Source: Bacteroidota bacterium (lineage in GTDB: Bacteria > Bacteroidota > Bacteroidia > Chitinophagales > Chitinophagaceae). From it: 64,000 bases of DNA. Every line of letters begins with the position of its first letter. The stretch's first letter is position 1. Positions 38,826 to 48,813 of this stretch are shown one piece after another. The stretch covers positions 62,001-126,000 of the forward strand of contig JAUZOE010000004.1 in the NCBI GenBank assembly GCA_030706605.1, given 5' to 3'. Below the pieces are notes generated by a model. The model was given only the letters and a program-made list of their open reading frames with translations. It was not told the DNA's origin and ran no database searches. A program made the position numbers and the translations under genes.

Positions 38826-39896
38826 ATGTCAAATTTATTATTTTCTTTTCAATCTTTGCTGCATAAGAATTTTGTTCAAACGGATTTAGGGGAACTTTAT
38901 CAGAGTATCCCTTTTGATTCCTTTGCCCAAACAATCCCTGCTCCGGCTTTTGCAAAAAGTAAATTAGGGCGTAAGCCGTGGTTCGATGTGAAGGGAGGAA
39001 TCGGGCTGCTGATTTTAAAACATTATACCGGTTTGAGCGATGCATTACTGATCGAACGTATGAATACTGATTGGGCGATGCAATTATTTTGTGGCATTCA
39101 ATTAAATCCGGGCCAGCAAATTAAAGACACTAATCAGCCGAGCTTCTGGAGAACCTATATCGGCCAACACCTGGACATTGATGAGTTACAAAAAAGAACT
39201 GCAGATTACTGGAAGCCGTGGATTCAGCAACTTGAGCATCTTCAAATCAAATACAACACCACGCTTTCACACAAAGAAAAAAAGCAATTGCGAACTGTCA
39301 TTACTGTTTATCAGCAGCAGCACGGAAAGCTTTACGGGGATACTACCGTTATTAAAGACCGGATTGTATCGTTGAACAAACCTTATATACGACCAATAGT
39401 AAGAGGCAAGGAAGCGAAGCAGGTTGAATTTGGCGCCAAAGTAAATGTACTGCAGGTAGATGGTATTAATTTTATTGAACACCTTAGTTATAATGCCTTC
39501 AATGAAGGGACCAGATTACAGGAAGGTATTTTTTTGCAACGGAAACTTTTTGGCAAATGCACCCACCAGTCGGCTGATAAAATATATGCTACCAATGCCA
39601 ACAGAAGCTATTGTAAACAAAATAATATCCTCACTAATTTTATTCCAAAAGGAAGGCAAAAGATCCGTTATATTGAACAATCGGCAGCTTTAAGCAAGCA
39701 ACTCAATATACAAAGAGGTACTGTTTTGGAAGGAAGTTTTGGTAATGAAAAAAATCATTATCTGCTTAACAAAATCCCCGCCCGAAATCAAACTACCGAA
39801 ACCTGTTGGATATTTTTTGGAATGTTTACGGCCAATGCTTCTAAAATTACCAAACGGATGAAGCAACAAGCTTCGGCTCCATCAAGAGCTGCCTGA
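38826..39896 (+). pseudogene. IS5-like DDE transposase, internally deleted
   Basis: From the ATG at 38826 the frame encodes 356 residues; in-frame TTG at 38793 is unlikely. The N-terminal helical domain (GRKPWFDVKGGIGLLILKHY, WRTYIGQHLDID) and the C-terminal catalytic part (GKEAKQVEFGAKVNVLQVDG, FTNFIPKGRQK, TVLEGSFGNEKNHYLLNKI) match Bacteroidota IS5-type transposases. Relatives normally have about 100 more residues between KPWIQ and the coiled linker, including the first catalytic Asp in a DATCYES-like motif. That segment is absent here, so the enzyme is probably inactive. The ends are not bounded by recognisable inverted repeats or target duplications. Confidence 0.75.
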
Positions 39897-40133
39897 AATT
39901 AAACTCCTTTTAATAAATATTGCAGTCAAAAAAAAATGATTGTTGGCGTAGCATTGCTTTAGCCTTAAAAATTATTTGCAAATTAACTGGTCCCAGGGAA
40001 AAAATCAGATTCAGATATAAAATATTATAAAAAAATAGTCACATGATGTAAATCAAAATTAACTCCTCGAATTTACAGGATGACCCTATACTTTACCAAA
40101 GAAACATTTCCTCAATATCTTCTAATTTTAAAA
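39897..40133. other. intergenic region between convergent genes
   Basis: These 237 bases separate the transposase remnant from the 3' end of the repeat-rich T9SS gene. No strong hairpin with U-tract, inverted repeat or coding frame was recognised. Confidence 0.5.
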
Positions 40134-43100
40134 TCACAACTTAAGTATTTTAACACTTTGCTTATCTTTTCCATCAAAAAACAGGGTTATTGTGTAAGCC
40201 CCTTTTCCATAATTACTCATATCTATTTTTTGAATTATAGAATTTTGAGATGACTTAACCACTTCCTTATAAAGCATTCTACCGCTGAAGTCTGAAATTA
40301 CAAGCAGCATATTGGAATTAGATTTAACACTACTTATTTCAACTGTAAGAATACTTATTACCGGATTCGGATATACTTTCAAATTATTTGAAATGTCTGC
40401 TGAAAGTCTAGACAAAGCAGCCACGACAACCATTGTATCTTTACCTGTCGCGCCATTATTATCCGTTACGGTTAATTCAAATTCATAAGTACCTCCATTG
40501 AGATTATTTACAGCAGTGGCTGATAAGTTAGCATTAGAAATAACAGGCCCCACAGGTCCGGAAACTTGTTTCCATTCATACCTCGTAATACTTCCATCAT
40601 TATCAGTTCCGCTACCCACTAAGTTTACAGAACTAACCGGTGAAGAAATAGTAATATCCTGGCCCGCGTTGGCTACCGGAGAAATATTTACTCCTGAATT
40701 TACTGTTATCTGAATTGAAGATGTGGCTGTGGCTCCATTATTGTCAGTAACTTTTAATTGATATACATATATTCCCTGCACCAGGCCTGTTATCATTGTT
40801 GACGAAGAAGTTGTATTAGTTATTATACCTGATGATGGGCCCGATGTTTTTGACCACCGATAGGATAATATACTTCCGTCTGCATCTGTACCACTTCCTA
40901 CTAATGAAGCTGTATTTGTTGGTAATGTTATAGTCTGATCTGAACCTGCATTGGCAACAGGAGCTACATTAGGTACTGCATTTACTGTTATCTTCATCGT
41001 ATCTCTTCCGGTAGCTCCAGCATTATCAGTTACTTTTAATTCAAATTGATAAATACCTTGTACCAAACCCGAAACATCTGTTACCGGTGAAAATGCATTT
41101 ACTATATTAAAAGTTGAAGGGCCGGATATTTTTGTCCATAAATAACTTACCACTGTTCCATCAACATCACTTCCACTTCCTGCAAGAGATGTTGTATTAA
41201 CAGGAAGTGTTATTGTTTTGTCTGAGTTCACATTAGCAACAGGAGCTATATTAGTTGCCTCATTCACTATTACCTCCGCCATGGAAGTTGCGATTGCTCC
41301 ACTATTATCTGTAACCTTTAACTCAAATTGATATATCCCCTTAACTAAGTTTGAAACATCTGTTACTGGTGAGGTTGGATTCACAATATTAAATGATGAG
41401 GGACCGGATATTTTTGTCCACAAATAACTTACTACTGTTCCATCTGTATCGGTTCCGCTGCCAGAAAGAATCACACTATTCAACGGCAAAGTTATTGTTT
41501 GATTCCCTCCCGCATTGGCAATAGGCGCTATATTAGCTGCCGCATTTACGGTTACGTTTATTATATTAGTTCCAACCGCTCCGTTATTATCAGTAACCTG
41601 CAACTGATACTGATACACACCTTGAATCAGGCCCGAAACTGACGTTGATGCTGAATTTATATTTGTTATGCTACCCGAAGATGGGCCGGATATTTTTGTC
41701 CACAAATAACCTACTACAGCCCCATCTGCATCGCTTCCACTTCCTGAAAGTGTTACGCTATTTATCGGCAAGGTGATTGTTTGGTCTGGTCCTGCATTAG
41801 CTACCGGGGCTATGTTAACAGGCGCATTTACAGTTACCTGCATTACATCTGTCCTGGCAGCACCATTATTATCAGTAACTTTTAACCTAAACTTGTACAC
41901 GCCTCTAACTAGTCCCGTAACACTTGTATTGGGCGAAGATGCATTTACAATATTAAATGATGACGGACCGGATATTTTGGTCCACAAATAACTTACCACT
42001 GTTCCGTCTGTATCGCTTCCACTACCCGAAAGTATTACACTATCTGCTGGTAACGTTATTATCTGATCGCTTCCTGCATTGACTGATGGAGGAATATTAA
42101 CCGCAGATTTTACAGTCACCTGCATAATATTGGTTCCCTTGGCGCCATTGTTATCAGTAACTTCTAATTGAAATAAGTAGACCCCCTGAACCATGCCTGA
42201 AACATCTGTTACCGGGGAGGCTGGATTTACAATATTAAAAGTTGAAGGACCAGATATTTTCGTCCATAAATAACTACCCACGGTTCCATCTGCATCGATA
42301 CCACTTCCGGAAAGTGTTATACTATTTGTTGGCAAAGTGATTGTTTGATCTAATCCTGCATTGGCTACCGGAGAAATATTAGTAGCAGCATTTACAGTTA
42401 CCTGTATTATATCTGTTCCTGTAGCACCTTTATTATCGGTAGCCTCTAACTGAAACTGGTACACACCCTGAACCAAACCAGAAACAGATGTTGATGATGA
42501 GCCAGTATTAGCTATGATACCTGAAGATGGGCCCGACAATTTTGTCCATAAATAACTTACCACCGTTCCGTCTGCATCACTCCCGCTTCCCGAGAGGGTT
42601 GTACTATTTGTTGGCAAAGTGATGGTTTGATCTAATCCGGCATTCGCTACCGGCGAAATATTAGCGGCGGCATTTACAGTTACCTGTATTATATCTGTTC
42701 CTGTAGCACCTTTATCATCAGTAGCCTGCAATTCAAATTGATATACACCCTGAACCAAACCAGTAACAGATGTTGATGCTGAATCGGTATTAGTTATGAT
42801 ACCGGAAGATGGGCCCGACAATTTTGTCCATAAATAACTTACCACTGTTCCATCTGCATCACTCCCGCTTCCTGAAAGGGTTGTGCTATTTATTGGCAAG
42901 ATAATAGTTTGATCAGATCCTGCATTCGCTATTGGTGGCAAGTTGACATTCGAATTTACAGAAACCTGTATAATATCAGTTCCTATTTGACCATTGTTAT
43001 CCGTAACCTGCAATTGAAACTGGTAAACACCTCCTATCAGCCCTGAAACATCTGTTACAGGTGAGGCAGCATTTACAATATTAAAAGTTGAAGGACCTGA

Positions 43101-46100
43101 AATCTTTGTCCATAAATAACTCACCACCGTTCCATCTACATCGGTTCCACTTCCGGAAAGTGTTACATTATTTACCGGCAAAGTGATTGTTTGGTTTAAT
43201 CCTGCATTAGCTATCGGTGCTAAATTAGCAGTAGCATTTACTACTACCTGTATTATATCAGTTCCAACTGCTCCATTATTATCAGTAGCCTGTAATTCAA
43301 ATTGATAAACGCCTTGCACCAAACCCAAAACATTTGTTACCGGCGAGGACGCATTTACTATATTAAAAGTTGAAGGGCCGGATATTTTTGTCCATAAATA
43401 ATTGGTAACAGTCCCATCCACATCTGTGCCACTTCCTGCCAGGGAGACCGTATTCGTGGGTAATATTATTGTTTGGTCAGGTCCTGCATTAACAACCGGG
43501 GAAATGTTTGCTGCAGCATTGACAGTCACTTGCATCGTTGATGTTGCAGCTGCTCCGTTATTGTCAGTAACTCTTAATTGGAAAATATACACACCCTGCA
43601 CCAACCCAGAAACATCTGTTACCGGTGAGGTTGCATTTACAATATTAAATAATGAGGGGCCGGATATTTTTGTCCATAAATAATTGGTAATAGTCCCGTC
43701 TACATCGGTACCACTTCCGGTAAGAGATACCGTATTTACCGGCAATGTTATTGTTTTATTAGGTCCGGCATTGGCAACAGGTACAATATTCGCTGCCGCA
43801 TTTACTGTTACCTTTACTGTATCCTTTCCAACTGCTCCATTATTATCGGTAACTTGTAATTCAAATTGATACACACCCTGCACCAGACCTGAAACATCTG
43901 TTATAGGTGAGGCTGTATTTACAATATTAAATGATGTAGGACCAGATATTTTTGTCCAAAAAAAATTCACTATTGTCCCATCAGTATCCTTCCCACTTCC
44001 GTTTAATGTAACTGTATTCAAGGGGAGCGTTATTGCCTGGTCAGCGCCTGCATTTGCAGTAGGTGATTGATTCAAAGTCGCATTCACTGTTAACTGCATG
44101 GTGTCTCTTCCTGTAGCCCCGGCATTATCAGTAACTGTTAGTTCAAATTGATATATCCCCTGTACCAATCCTGTAACCGTTGTAGCAGCAGAAGTAGCAG
44201 TAGTTATTGAACCTACTGAAGGACCAGATATCTTATTCCAATTATAGGATGATATATTTCCATCCGAATCTGTTCCACTTCCTTTTAATGTATCAACACT
44301 TATCGGTAACAGGACCGTTTGGTCCGGGCCTGCATTAGCAACAGGTAGTTGATTAGTAATTGGTCCATTTCTGATAAGAACAGAAGAAGTAAAAGGGGCA
44401 AGAGTGATTGATCCGGGATATGATTTTCCTGTAACATCTATATAATTGGCATCCAATGCGACTGTTTTACTGGAACTTGTTGCGTTATACTCAAACCTTA
44501 GATCATTAACATCTGTAATAGTTTTAGGGGATTTTTTTGAATTAACATCTCGCCCACTCAAAGACCGCCAGCCTGCAAGTGTAATATCATTATAACCACC
44601 AAAATGGGTTTCTATGGTTAGGTTATCATCAATAGGCCTCGCATAATAATTATTATCTAAAGTGAATGTCGAAGGCATTGTACCATTCAATAAATAAAAA
44701 TGTGCTGCTCTATTATTAGGGGTAGTATTTCTTTCAAAGAATATATTATTTCTAATGTCAATGTTAGCTAAAGTAACCGAAGCATCGTAAGTATCAATCA
44801 ATAATCCTGTATTTGAACTATTATAAATAGTATTATTATGTACACTTATTTCATGATTATTATGAAGATATATGCCAGTGTTACAATTGCCTACAGTATT
44901 CCCAGATACTTCTATCCCATTTGATTTATCGTCAAGGTATATTCCTGCATCAGTTGTACTATTTAAAACTATATTGTTTAATACTTTCATACCTGTTTGA
45001 ATCGTATTTGGGTAACCGTTATAGGTATATATACCACCTCCATCCTTTAACAGTAAACAAGAATTATTAATGAAATTATTTTGGACAATTGCATTATTGC
45101 CCCAGAAACGAATCCCATTATACCCTGAGCTATCTACTATGTTGTATGCAATATTATTTCCTTGACCTTGAACATTCATTCCTTGACTTGCACCACCTCC
45201 ACTGCTCATCATAAAGGGAATTATACCTGAGTTTCTTACATTGTTATTTTGAAAAACAGCTTGATTATAATCGCTTGTTAAATCGATCCCGCAATTATTA
45301 CTGTGATTAAATGAGCAATTTGATACAATTAGATTATTTGCGGGTGCACCCCAATCCCCATGAATCGCATCAATTCCTGCATAATTAAAATCACAATTTT
45401 GAATTGTAATATTTGTTGAACTTATTAACCCTAGGGTTGAAGTATTCGATCCTTGAAAGGAAATATTATCAAAGGTTATGTAACTTTTTCCATTTAGAGA
45501 AATAGTTGTCTCTATAGTAGATATTTGTACACCTGTTGGTGAACTTGTACTATAAATCTTTAGTTTTTTTGTGGAAGGGTCATAGTACCACTCATTTTGA
45601 ACATCTAATGTTCTCGCATCATTTTGAATAATAAACCCTTGCCCATCAAACTGAACAGATTCATCTCCCGGATTAGCGTTATAATATACTTTACCTCCTG
45701 ATTGAGATATAATAGGGTACCTGCCTATTGTATAGGTGCTAACAAACATGGCAAGTTCAGCGCCAGTCCAATTAGGAGATCCTAATAATCCACTACTTGT
45801 AATGGATGAATTACCAGAATGGCTTTGATAAGTAAGGTATCCTGTATTTGGATACCTCCCCATTGCAGTATTCACACCATTAATTACTACCATATTGGTA
45901 TAAGGTAAAGTTGATACCGCAGATGTGCTTTCCCAAATATTGGAGCCTAAATTAGTCCATGAACTCACAGTAGTAAATCCAGTAATTACAGGATTGGCAC
46001 CTGTCCCATAAGCACCAAGTGTAATGGGTGAACCTGATGAACCGCTCTTGTTGACAATAATACTTCCATAAAACACATCACCTCTATTAAACAATACATT

Positions 46101-46271
46101 ATCCCCGGGCTTTAATGAACTAAAATAGGCATTCAATTTGCTTAATGTCTTCCAGGGAGTTGATGTACTTGTGCCATTATTGGCATCATTCCCACTTGAG
46201 GAAATGTAATAATTGGTAGCACTTGCAGTTAATCCAAAAATGATTAATGGCAATAAAAATAATTTTTTCAT
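40134..46271 (-). CDS. giant T9SS-secreted protein: parallel beta-helix plus 14 PKD-like repeats
   Basis: The 2045-residue protein has a signal peptide (MKKLFLLPLIIFGLTASA), then a region of about 600 residues opening with YYISSSGNDANNGTSTSTPW, the common start of right-handed beta-helix polysaccharide lyases or glycosidases. Stacked N-rich turns follow (ITIQNCDFNYAGIDAIHG, NNTIYNSSNTGLLIDTYD). Residues about 639-1955 are fourteen 94-residue PKD/cadherin-like repeats. The C-terminus is a T9SS sorting domain (LKVYPNPVISILTVEI). It is likely a surface polysaccharide-binding or -degrading protein. Catalytic residues cannot be fixed because the beta-helix family is not certain. It lies next to the exopolysaccharide cluster, in the opposite direction. 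Confidence 0.85.
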   Translation of the reverse strand: MKKLFLLPLIIFGLTASATNYYISSSGNDANNGTSTSTPWKTLSKLNAYFSSLKPGDNVLFNRGDVFYGSIIVNKSGSSGSPITLGAYGTGANPVITGFTTVSSWTNLGSNIWESTSAVSTLPYTNMVVINGVNTAMGRYPNTGYLTYQSHSGNSSITSSGLLGSPNWTGAELAMFVSTYTIGRYPIISQSGGKVYYNANPGDESVQFDGQGFIIQNDARTLDVQNEWYYDPSTKKLKIYSTSSPTGVQISTIETTISLNGKSYITFDNISFQGSNTSTLGLISSTNITIQNCDFNYAGIDAIHGDWGAPANNLIVSNCSFNHSNNCGIDLTSDYNQAVFQNNNVRNSGIIPFMMSSGGGASQGMNVQGQGNNIAYNIVDSSGYNGIRFWGNNAIVQNNFINNSCLLLKDGGGIYTYNGYPNTIQTGMKVLNNIVLNSTTDAGIYLDDKSNGIEVSGNTVGNCNTGIYLHNNHEISVHNNTIYNSSNTGLLIDTYDASVTLANIDIRNNIFFERNTTPNNRAAHFYLLNGTMPSTFTLDNNYYARPIDDNLTIETHFGGYNDITLAGWRSLSGRDVNSKKSPKTITDVNDLRFEYNATSSSKTVALDANYIDVTGKSYPGSITLAPFTSSVLIRNGPITNQLPVANAGPDQTVLLPISVDTLKGSGTDSDGNISSYNWNKISGPSVGSITTATSAATTVTGLVQGIYQFELTVTDNAGATGRDTMQLTVNATLNQSPTANAGADQAITLPLNTVTLNGSGKDTDGTIVNFFWTKISGPTSFNIVNTASPITDVSGLVQGVYQFELQVTDNNGAVGKDTVKVTVNAAANIVPVANAGPNKTITLPVNTVSLTGSGTDVDGTITNYLWTKISGPSLFNIVNATSPVTDVSGLVQGVYIFQLRVTDNNGAAATSTMQVTVNAAANISPVVNAGPDQTIILPTNTVSLAGSGTDVDGTVTNYLWTKISGPSTFNIVNASSPVTNVLGLVQGVYQFELQATDNNGAVGTDIIQVVVNATANLAPIANAGLNQTITLPVNNVTLSGSGTDVDGTVVSYLWTKISGPSTFNIVNAASPVTDVSGLIGGVYQFQLQVTDNNGQIGTDIIQVSVNSNVNLPPIANAGSDQTIILPINSTTLSGSGSDADGTVVSYLWTKLSGPSSGIITNTDSASTSVTGLVQGVYQFELQATDDKGATGTDIIQVTVNAAANISPVANAGLDQTITLPTNSTTLSGSGSDADGTVVSYLWTKLSGPSSGIIANTGSSSTSVSGLVQGVYQFQLEATDNKGATGTDIIQVTVNAATNISPVANAGLDQTITLPTNSITLSGSGIDADGTVGSYLWTKISGPSTFNIVNPASPVTDVSGMVQGVYLFQLEVTDNNGAKGTNIMQVTVKSAVNIPPSVNAGSDQIITLPADSVILSGSGSDTDGTVVSYLWTKISGPSSFNIVNASSPNTSVTGLVRGVYKFRLKVTDNNGAARTDVMQVTVNAPVNIAPVANAGPDQTITLPINSVTLSGSGSDADGAVVGYLWTKISGPSSGSITNINSASTSVSGLIQGVYQYQLQVTDNNGAVGTNIINVTVNAAANIAPIANAGGNQTITLPLNSVILSGSGTDTDGTVVSYLWTKISGPSSFNIVNPTSPVTDVSNLVKGIYQFELKVTDNSGAIATSMAEVIVNEATNIAPVANVNSDKTITLPVNTTSLAGSGSDVDGTVVSYLWTKISGPSTFNIVNAFSPVTDVSGLVQGIYQFELKVTDNAGATGRDTMKITVNAVPNVAPVANAGSDQTITLPTNTASLVGSGTDADGSILSYRWSKTSGPSSGIITNTTSSSTMITGLVQGIYVYQLKVTDNNGATATSSIQITVNSGVNISPVANAGQDITISSPVSSVNLVGSGTDNDGSITRYEWKQVSGPVGPVISNANLSATAVNNLNGGTYEFELTVTDNNGATGKDTMVVVAALSRLSADISNNLKVYPNPVISILTVEISSVKSNSNMLLVISDFSGRMLYKEVVKSSQNSIIQKIDMSNYGKGAYTITLFFDGKDKQSVKILKL
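40430..44352 (-). repeat. fourteen tandem 282-bp units (94-aa PKD-like repeats)
   Basis: Each unit starts (N)xxPVANAGxDQTITLP, continues LSGSGxDxDGTVVSYLWTKI and ends VTDNNGAxGTDIIQVTV. The segment after SGP exists in two forms, FNIVNASSPVTDVSGL and GIITNTDSASTSVTGL, distributed in mosaic order along the array. The last unit is the most divergent. The array accounts for almost two thirds of the gene. Confidence 0.9.
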
Positions 46272-46284
46272 AGGTTTCTGTCAC

Positions 46285-46304
46285 GTAGCAATTGAAATTG
46301 CTAC
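46285..46304 (-). promoter_or_regulatory. hairpin immediately upstream of the giant T9SS gene start
   Basis: GTAGCAAT and ATTGCTAC form a perfect 8-base-pair stem around a four-base loop. In the minus-strand mRNA it ends 13 bases before the ATG, where it could influence ribosome access. A second stem (ACATCCG with CGGATGT, 46330-46352) lies just upstream of it. Confidence 0.5.
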
Positions 46305-46857
46305 TTGGTTTTTCAGATTAAATTCAATGACATCCGTTTCACAGGCGGATGTTATTAATTAAGATATCGGTTAGCAGAATTTCTTAATCAGGATTATAAC
46401 GTTAAAACAGTTGAAATAGTATCATAAACAATTACACCTTTGATTTTAATTCCCTTGGAACATTGTGTTACTTCTTAACATGTTTTCAACACAAAAATTA
46501 TTCTTCAATTTTAAAAAATAATCTTACGAATAAAAACAAAACATATGCCAAAAGTTTCCTTTTACTATAAACGAGTATTTATTTCCCCACTTTATAAACA
46601 TATCAATTTCATCAATCTAAATAAATAACTGATTTGGTGTATTTTGTTGTTCTCTGGTATGTTGATAAGTTTTTTTTCTAAAAAAGCTAATATTTCAATA
46701 TTCTGATCAAATCAAAAAATATTCTTACGCAACGCAAATTTTAAGTCAAAGAAAATTGCCACAATTTGTAAAAAATAAATTTTATTAAATAGTTAAGGCA
46801 ATAATACTTTAAGGTGAGAAATACTTACTGACACCAGTTCGTAAGCTAGTTATATTC

Positions 46858-46890
46858 AAAAAAAAGGGACCCAGATAGAAATCTAGTCCC
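46858..46890 (-). terminator. intrinsic terminator after the HerA-like gene
   Basis: On the minus strand GGGAC, AGAT, loop TTCT, ATCT and GTCCC form an imperfect hairpin (46890-46866) followed directly by eight T (46865-46858). This is a standard rho-independent form and lies about 200 bases after the stop codon of the ATPase gene. Confidence 0.7.
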
Positions 46891-47095
46891 GCTTTAAAAT
46901 CCAATATCCTATGAAAAACCGTAACGAAGATAACATGGAAAATTATATTCAACAAGACTTCATATTAATATTTCAGAAAATAGCATATTCATACTACTAA
47001 AAAACTTTTTTGTTTAGTAATTGGCAGAAATGAATGAGTAGTTGGCAATATTAAAAGAATCTAAAGGGACCCTGATGTTCAAAATATTTAACCTC

Positions 47096-48640
47096 TTAAA
47101 ACCAATTCTTAGAAGATTTTCTGGTAGTGCCACCAAGTCCAAGAGAACCTAATAAGGATCTTACAATACTATTCCCTGCTGTACGCAACATGCTTTTTAC
47201 AATTGGGTTATTAGCTACTTTTTCTAAAGAAGTTTCTTCTGTTTTAGTAGTTTTTTTATCTTCACTCATAGGGGAGTTTGCTGCTGCTTCATGAAGCTTG
47301 GCCGTGAGCATTTCATAAGCGCTATTAGAATCAATAGACTGATTATATTTTGCTACTAATCTTGAATGAGTAACAATTTCATCAATTTCAGTTTCTGACA
47401 ATACATCCATCCTGCTTCTGGGTGTACACATCATTACATGTGCCAGCGGGGTAGGAATCCCTTTTTCATTTAAAAGAGTAACCAAAGCTTCTCCAATCCC
47501 CAACTGGGTTATGAGATCTTCAGTTTTATAAAAAGTAGTTTCCGGATAATTTTCTGCTGTTTGCTTTATTACTTGCCTGTCAGCCGCAGTAAATGCACGC
47601 AAAGAATGTTGAATTTTCAACCCTAACTGCCCTAACACACTTGCCGGAATATCCATAGGGTTCTGCGTGCAAAAATAAATACCAACCCCTTTTGAGCGTA
47701 TGAGTTTTACCACTGTGTTTATTTGATCAAGCAATGCTTTACTTGCTTCCTGGAAAATCAAATGCGCTTCATCAATAAAAATAATCAGTTTGGGCTTATC
47801 GATATCCCCTTCTTCCGGACAAACTGAATATAATTCTGCTAGCATCTGCAACATAAAAGTTGAAAATAATTTTGGTCTGTCCTGCAAATCAGTTACCCGC
47901 AAAATATTAATCATTCCACGTCCGTCATCATTAATTCTCATCAGGTCTTCCACTTCAAAACTTTTTTCTCCAAAAAATATATCTGCACCTTGTTGCTGTA
48001 ATTCTATTACCTTCCGTAAGATGGTACCGGTAGAAGTTGTGGAGATATTCCCATAGGATTCCTGCAATTCTTTTTTTCCTTCGTTACCTACATATTGCAA
48101 TATTTTTATGAAATCTTTTAAATCCAGAAGGGGTAATTTATGATCATCACAATATTTAAAAATCATGGCTACCACGCCACCTTGTGTGTCATTTAAATCC
48201 AGAATTTTGGATATCAATATCGGACCAAATTCAGAAACCGTAGCTCTTAAACGCACACCCCTTTGATCGCTTAAAGTAAGTAAGTCAACCGGAAATGTTG
48301 ATGGTTTATATTCCATATTCAACTTCTGATAACGTGCTTTTATCTTATCATTCGAAGTTCCTGGTGCAGCAATTCCACTCAGGTCACCTTTGATATCCAT
48401 CAATAAACAGGGAACACTTGCATCACTTAGCCCTTCGGCTATCATCTGAAAAGATTTTGTTTTACCACCGCCCGTTGCTCCTGCAACCAGGCCATGCCTG
48501 TTCAATGTTGACAGAGGTAAAAAAATTTCTGCCTCAGGAATTACATTTCCGTCTAGCATCCCGGCTCCTATCTTTATGGTTTCTCCTTTGAAAGTATACC
48601 CATTTTTAATTGCCTGTATAAATGCGTCTTTATTAGCCAT
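47096..48640 (-). CDS. HerA-like ATPase of the DUF853 family
   Basis: I chose ATG at 48640 (MANKDAFIQAIKNGYTFKGE); the frame stays open upstream to 48748, but that extension is AT-rich and unlike a family N-terminus. The 514-residue protein has Walker A VAGATGGGKTKSFQMIAEGL and Walker B KLIIFIDEAHLIFQ, with the arginine-rich FTAADRQVIKQTAENYPETT region typical of DUF853. Family members are HerA/FtsK-like P-loop ATPases of unclear cellular role, often called helicases. It is divergent from the response regulator gene. Confidence 0.88.
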   Translation of the reverse strand: MANKDAFIQAIKNGYTFKGETIKIGAGMLDGNVIPEAEIFLPLSTLNRHGLVAGATGGGKTKSFQMIAEGLSDASVPCLLMDIKGDLSGIAAPGTSNDKIKARYQKLNMEYKPSTFPVDLLTLSDQRGVRLRATVSEFGPILISKILDLNDTQGGVVAMIFKYCDDHKLPLLDLKDFIKILQYVGNEGKKELQESYGNISTTSTGTILRKVIELQQQGADIFFGEKSFEVEDLMRINDDGRGMINILRVTDLQDRPKLFSTFMLQMLAELYSVCPEEGDIDKPKLIIFIDEAHLIFQEASKALLDQINTVVKLIRSKGVGIYFCTQNPMDIPASVLGQLGLKIQHSLRAFTAADRQVIKQTAENYPETTFYKTEDLITQLGIGEALVTLLNEKGIPTPLAHVMMCTPRSRMDVLSETEIDEIVTHSRLVAKYNQSIDSNSAYEMLTAKLHEAAANSPMSEDKKTTKTEETSLEKVANNPIVKSMLRTAGNSIVRSLLGSLGLGGTTRKSSKNWF

Positions 48641-48813
48641 TTTATTTTTTTTTCGGAAAGTTACAATGTGTATTTGAAAATCATAGGATTGTTTTAACTT
48701 TTTAGTCAATACATTTATATTAATTATATTAATGCTAAATAGCATCAAATAAGTAAAACGAATTTCATAAAAACAAAATACCTTTATTCATATTAAAATA
48801 AAAAATACAAGTT

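Larger units (their letters stand above)
46272..47095. other. intergenic region with leader hairpins and a terminator
   Basis: Over 820 bases without a convincing gene. Next to the repeat-protein start are two perfect hairpins (46285-46304 and 46330-46352). The middle (46400-46800) is AT-rich without a full promoter match. A minus-strand terminator at 46858-46890 closes the HerA-like gene transcript. A 29-codon plus-strand frame at 46911-47000 is too short to judge. Confidence 0.6.

Noticed and set aside
43402-43869. Open frames on the plus strand opposite the repeat gene (also 40498-40713 and 41773-41991)
   Set aside because: They are antisense shadows of the repeat units, recur with the same period and encode no recognisable protein.
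40430-44352. CRISPR-like array of regular direct repeats
   Set aside because: The period is 282 bases, the repeats lie in one long coding frame and there are no unique spacers; it is a protein repeat array.
48641-48748. N-terminal extension of the HerA-like ATPase
   Set aside because: The extra 36 residues are Ile/Lys/Asn-rich as expected of translated intergenic DNA; the conserved protein starts at MANKDAF.
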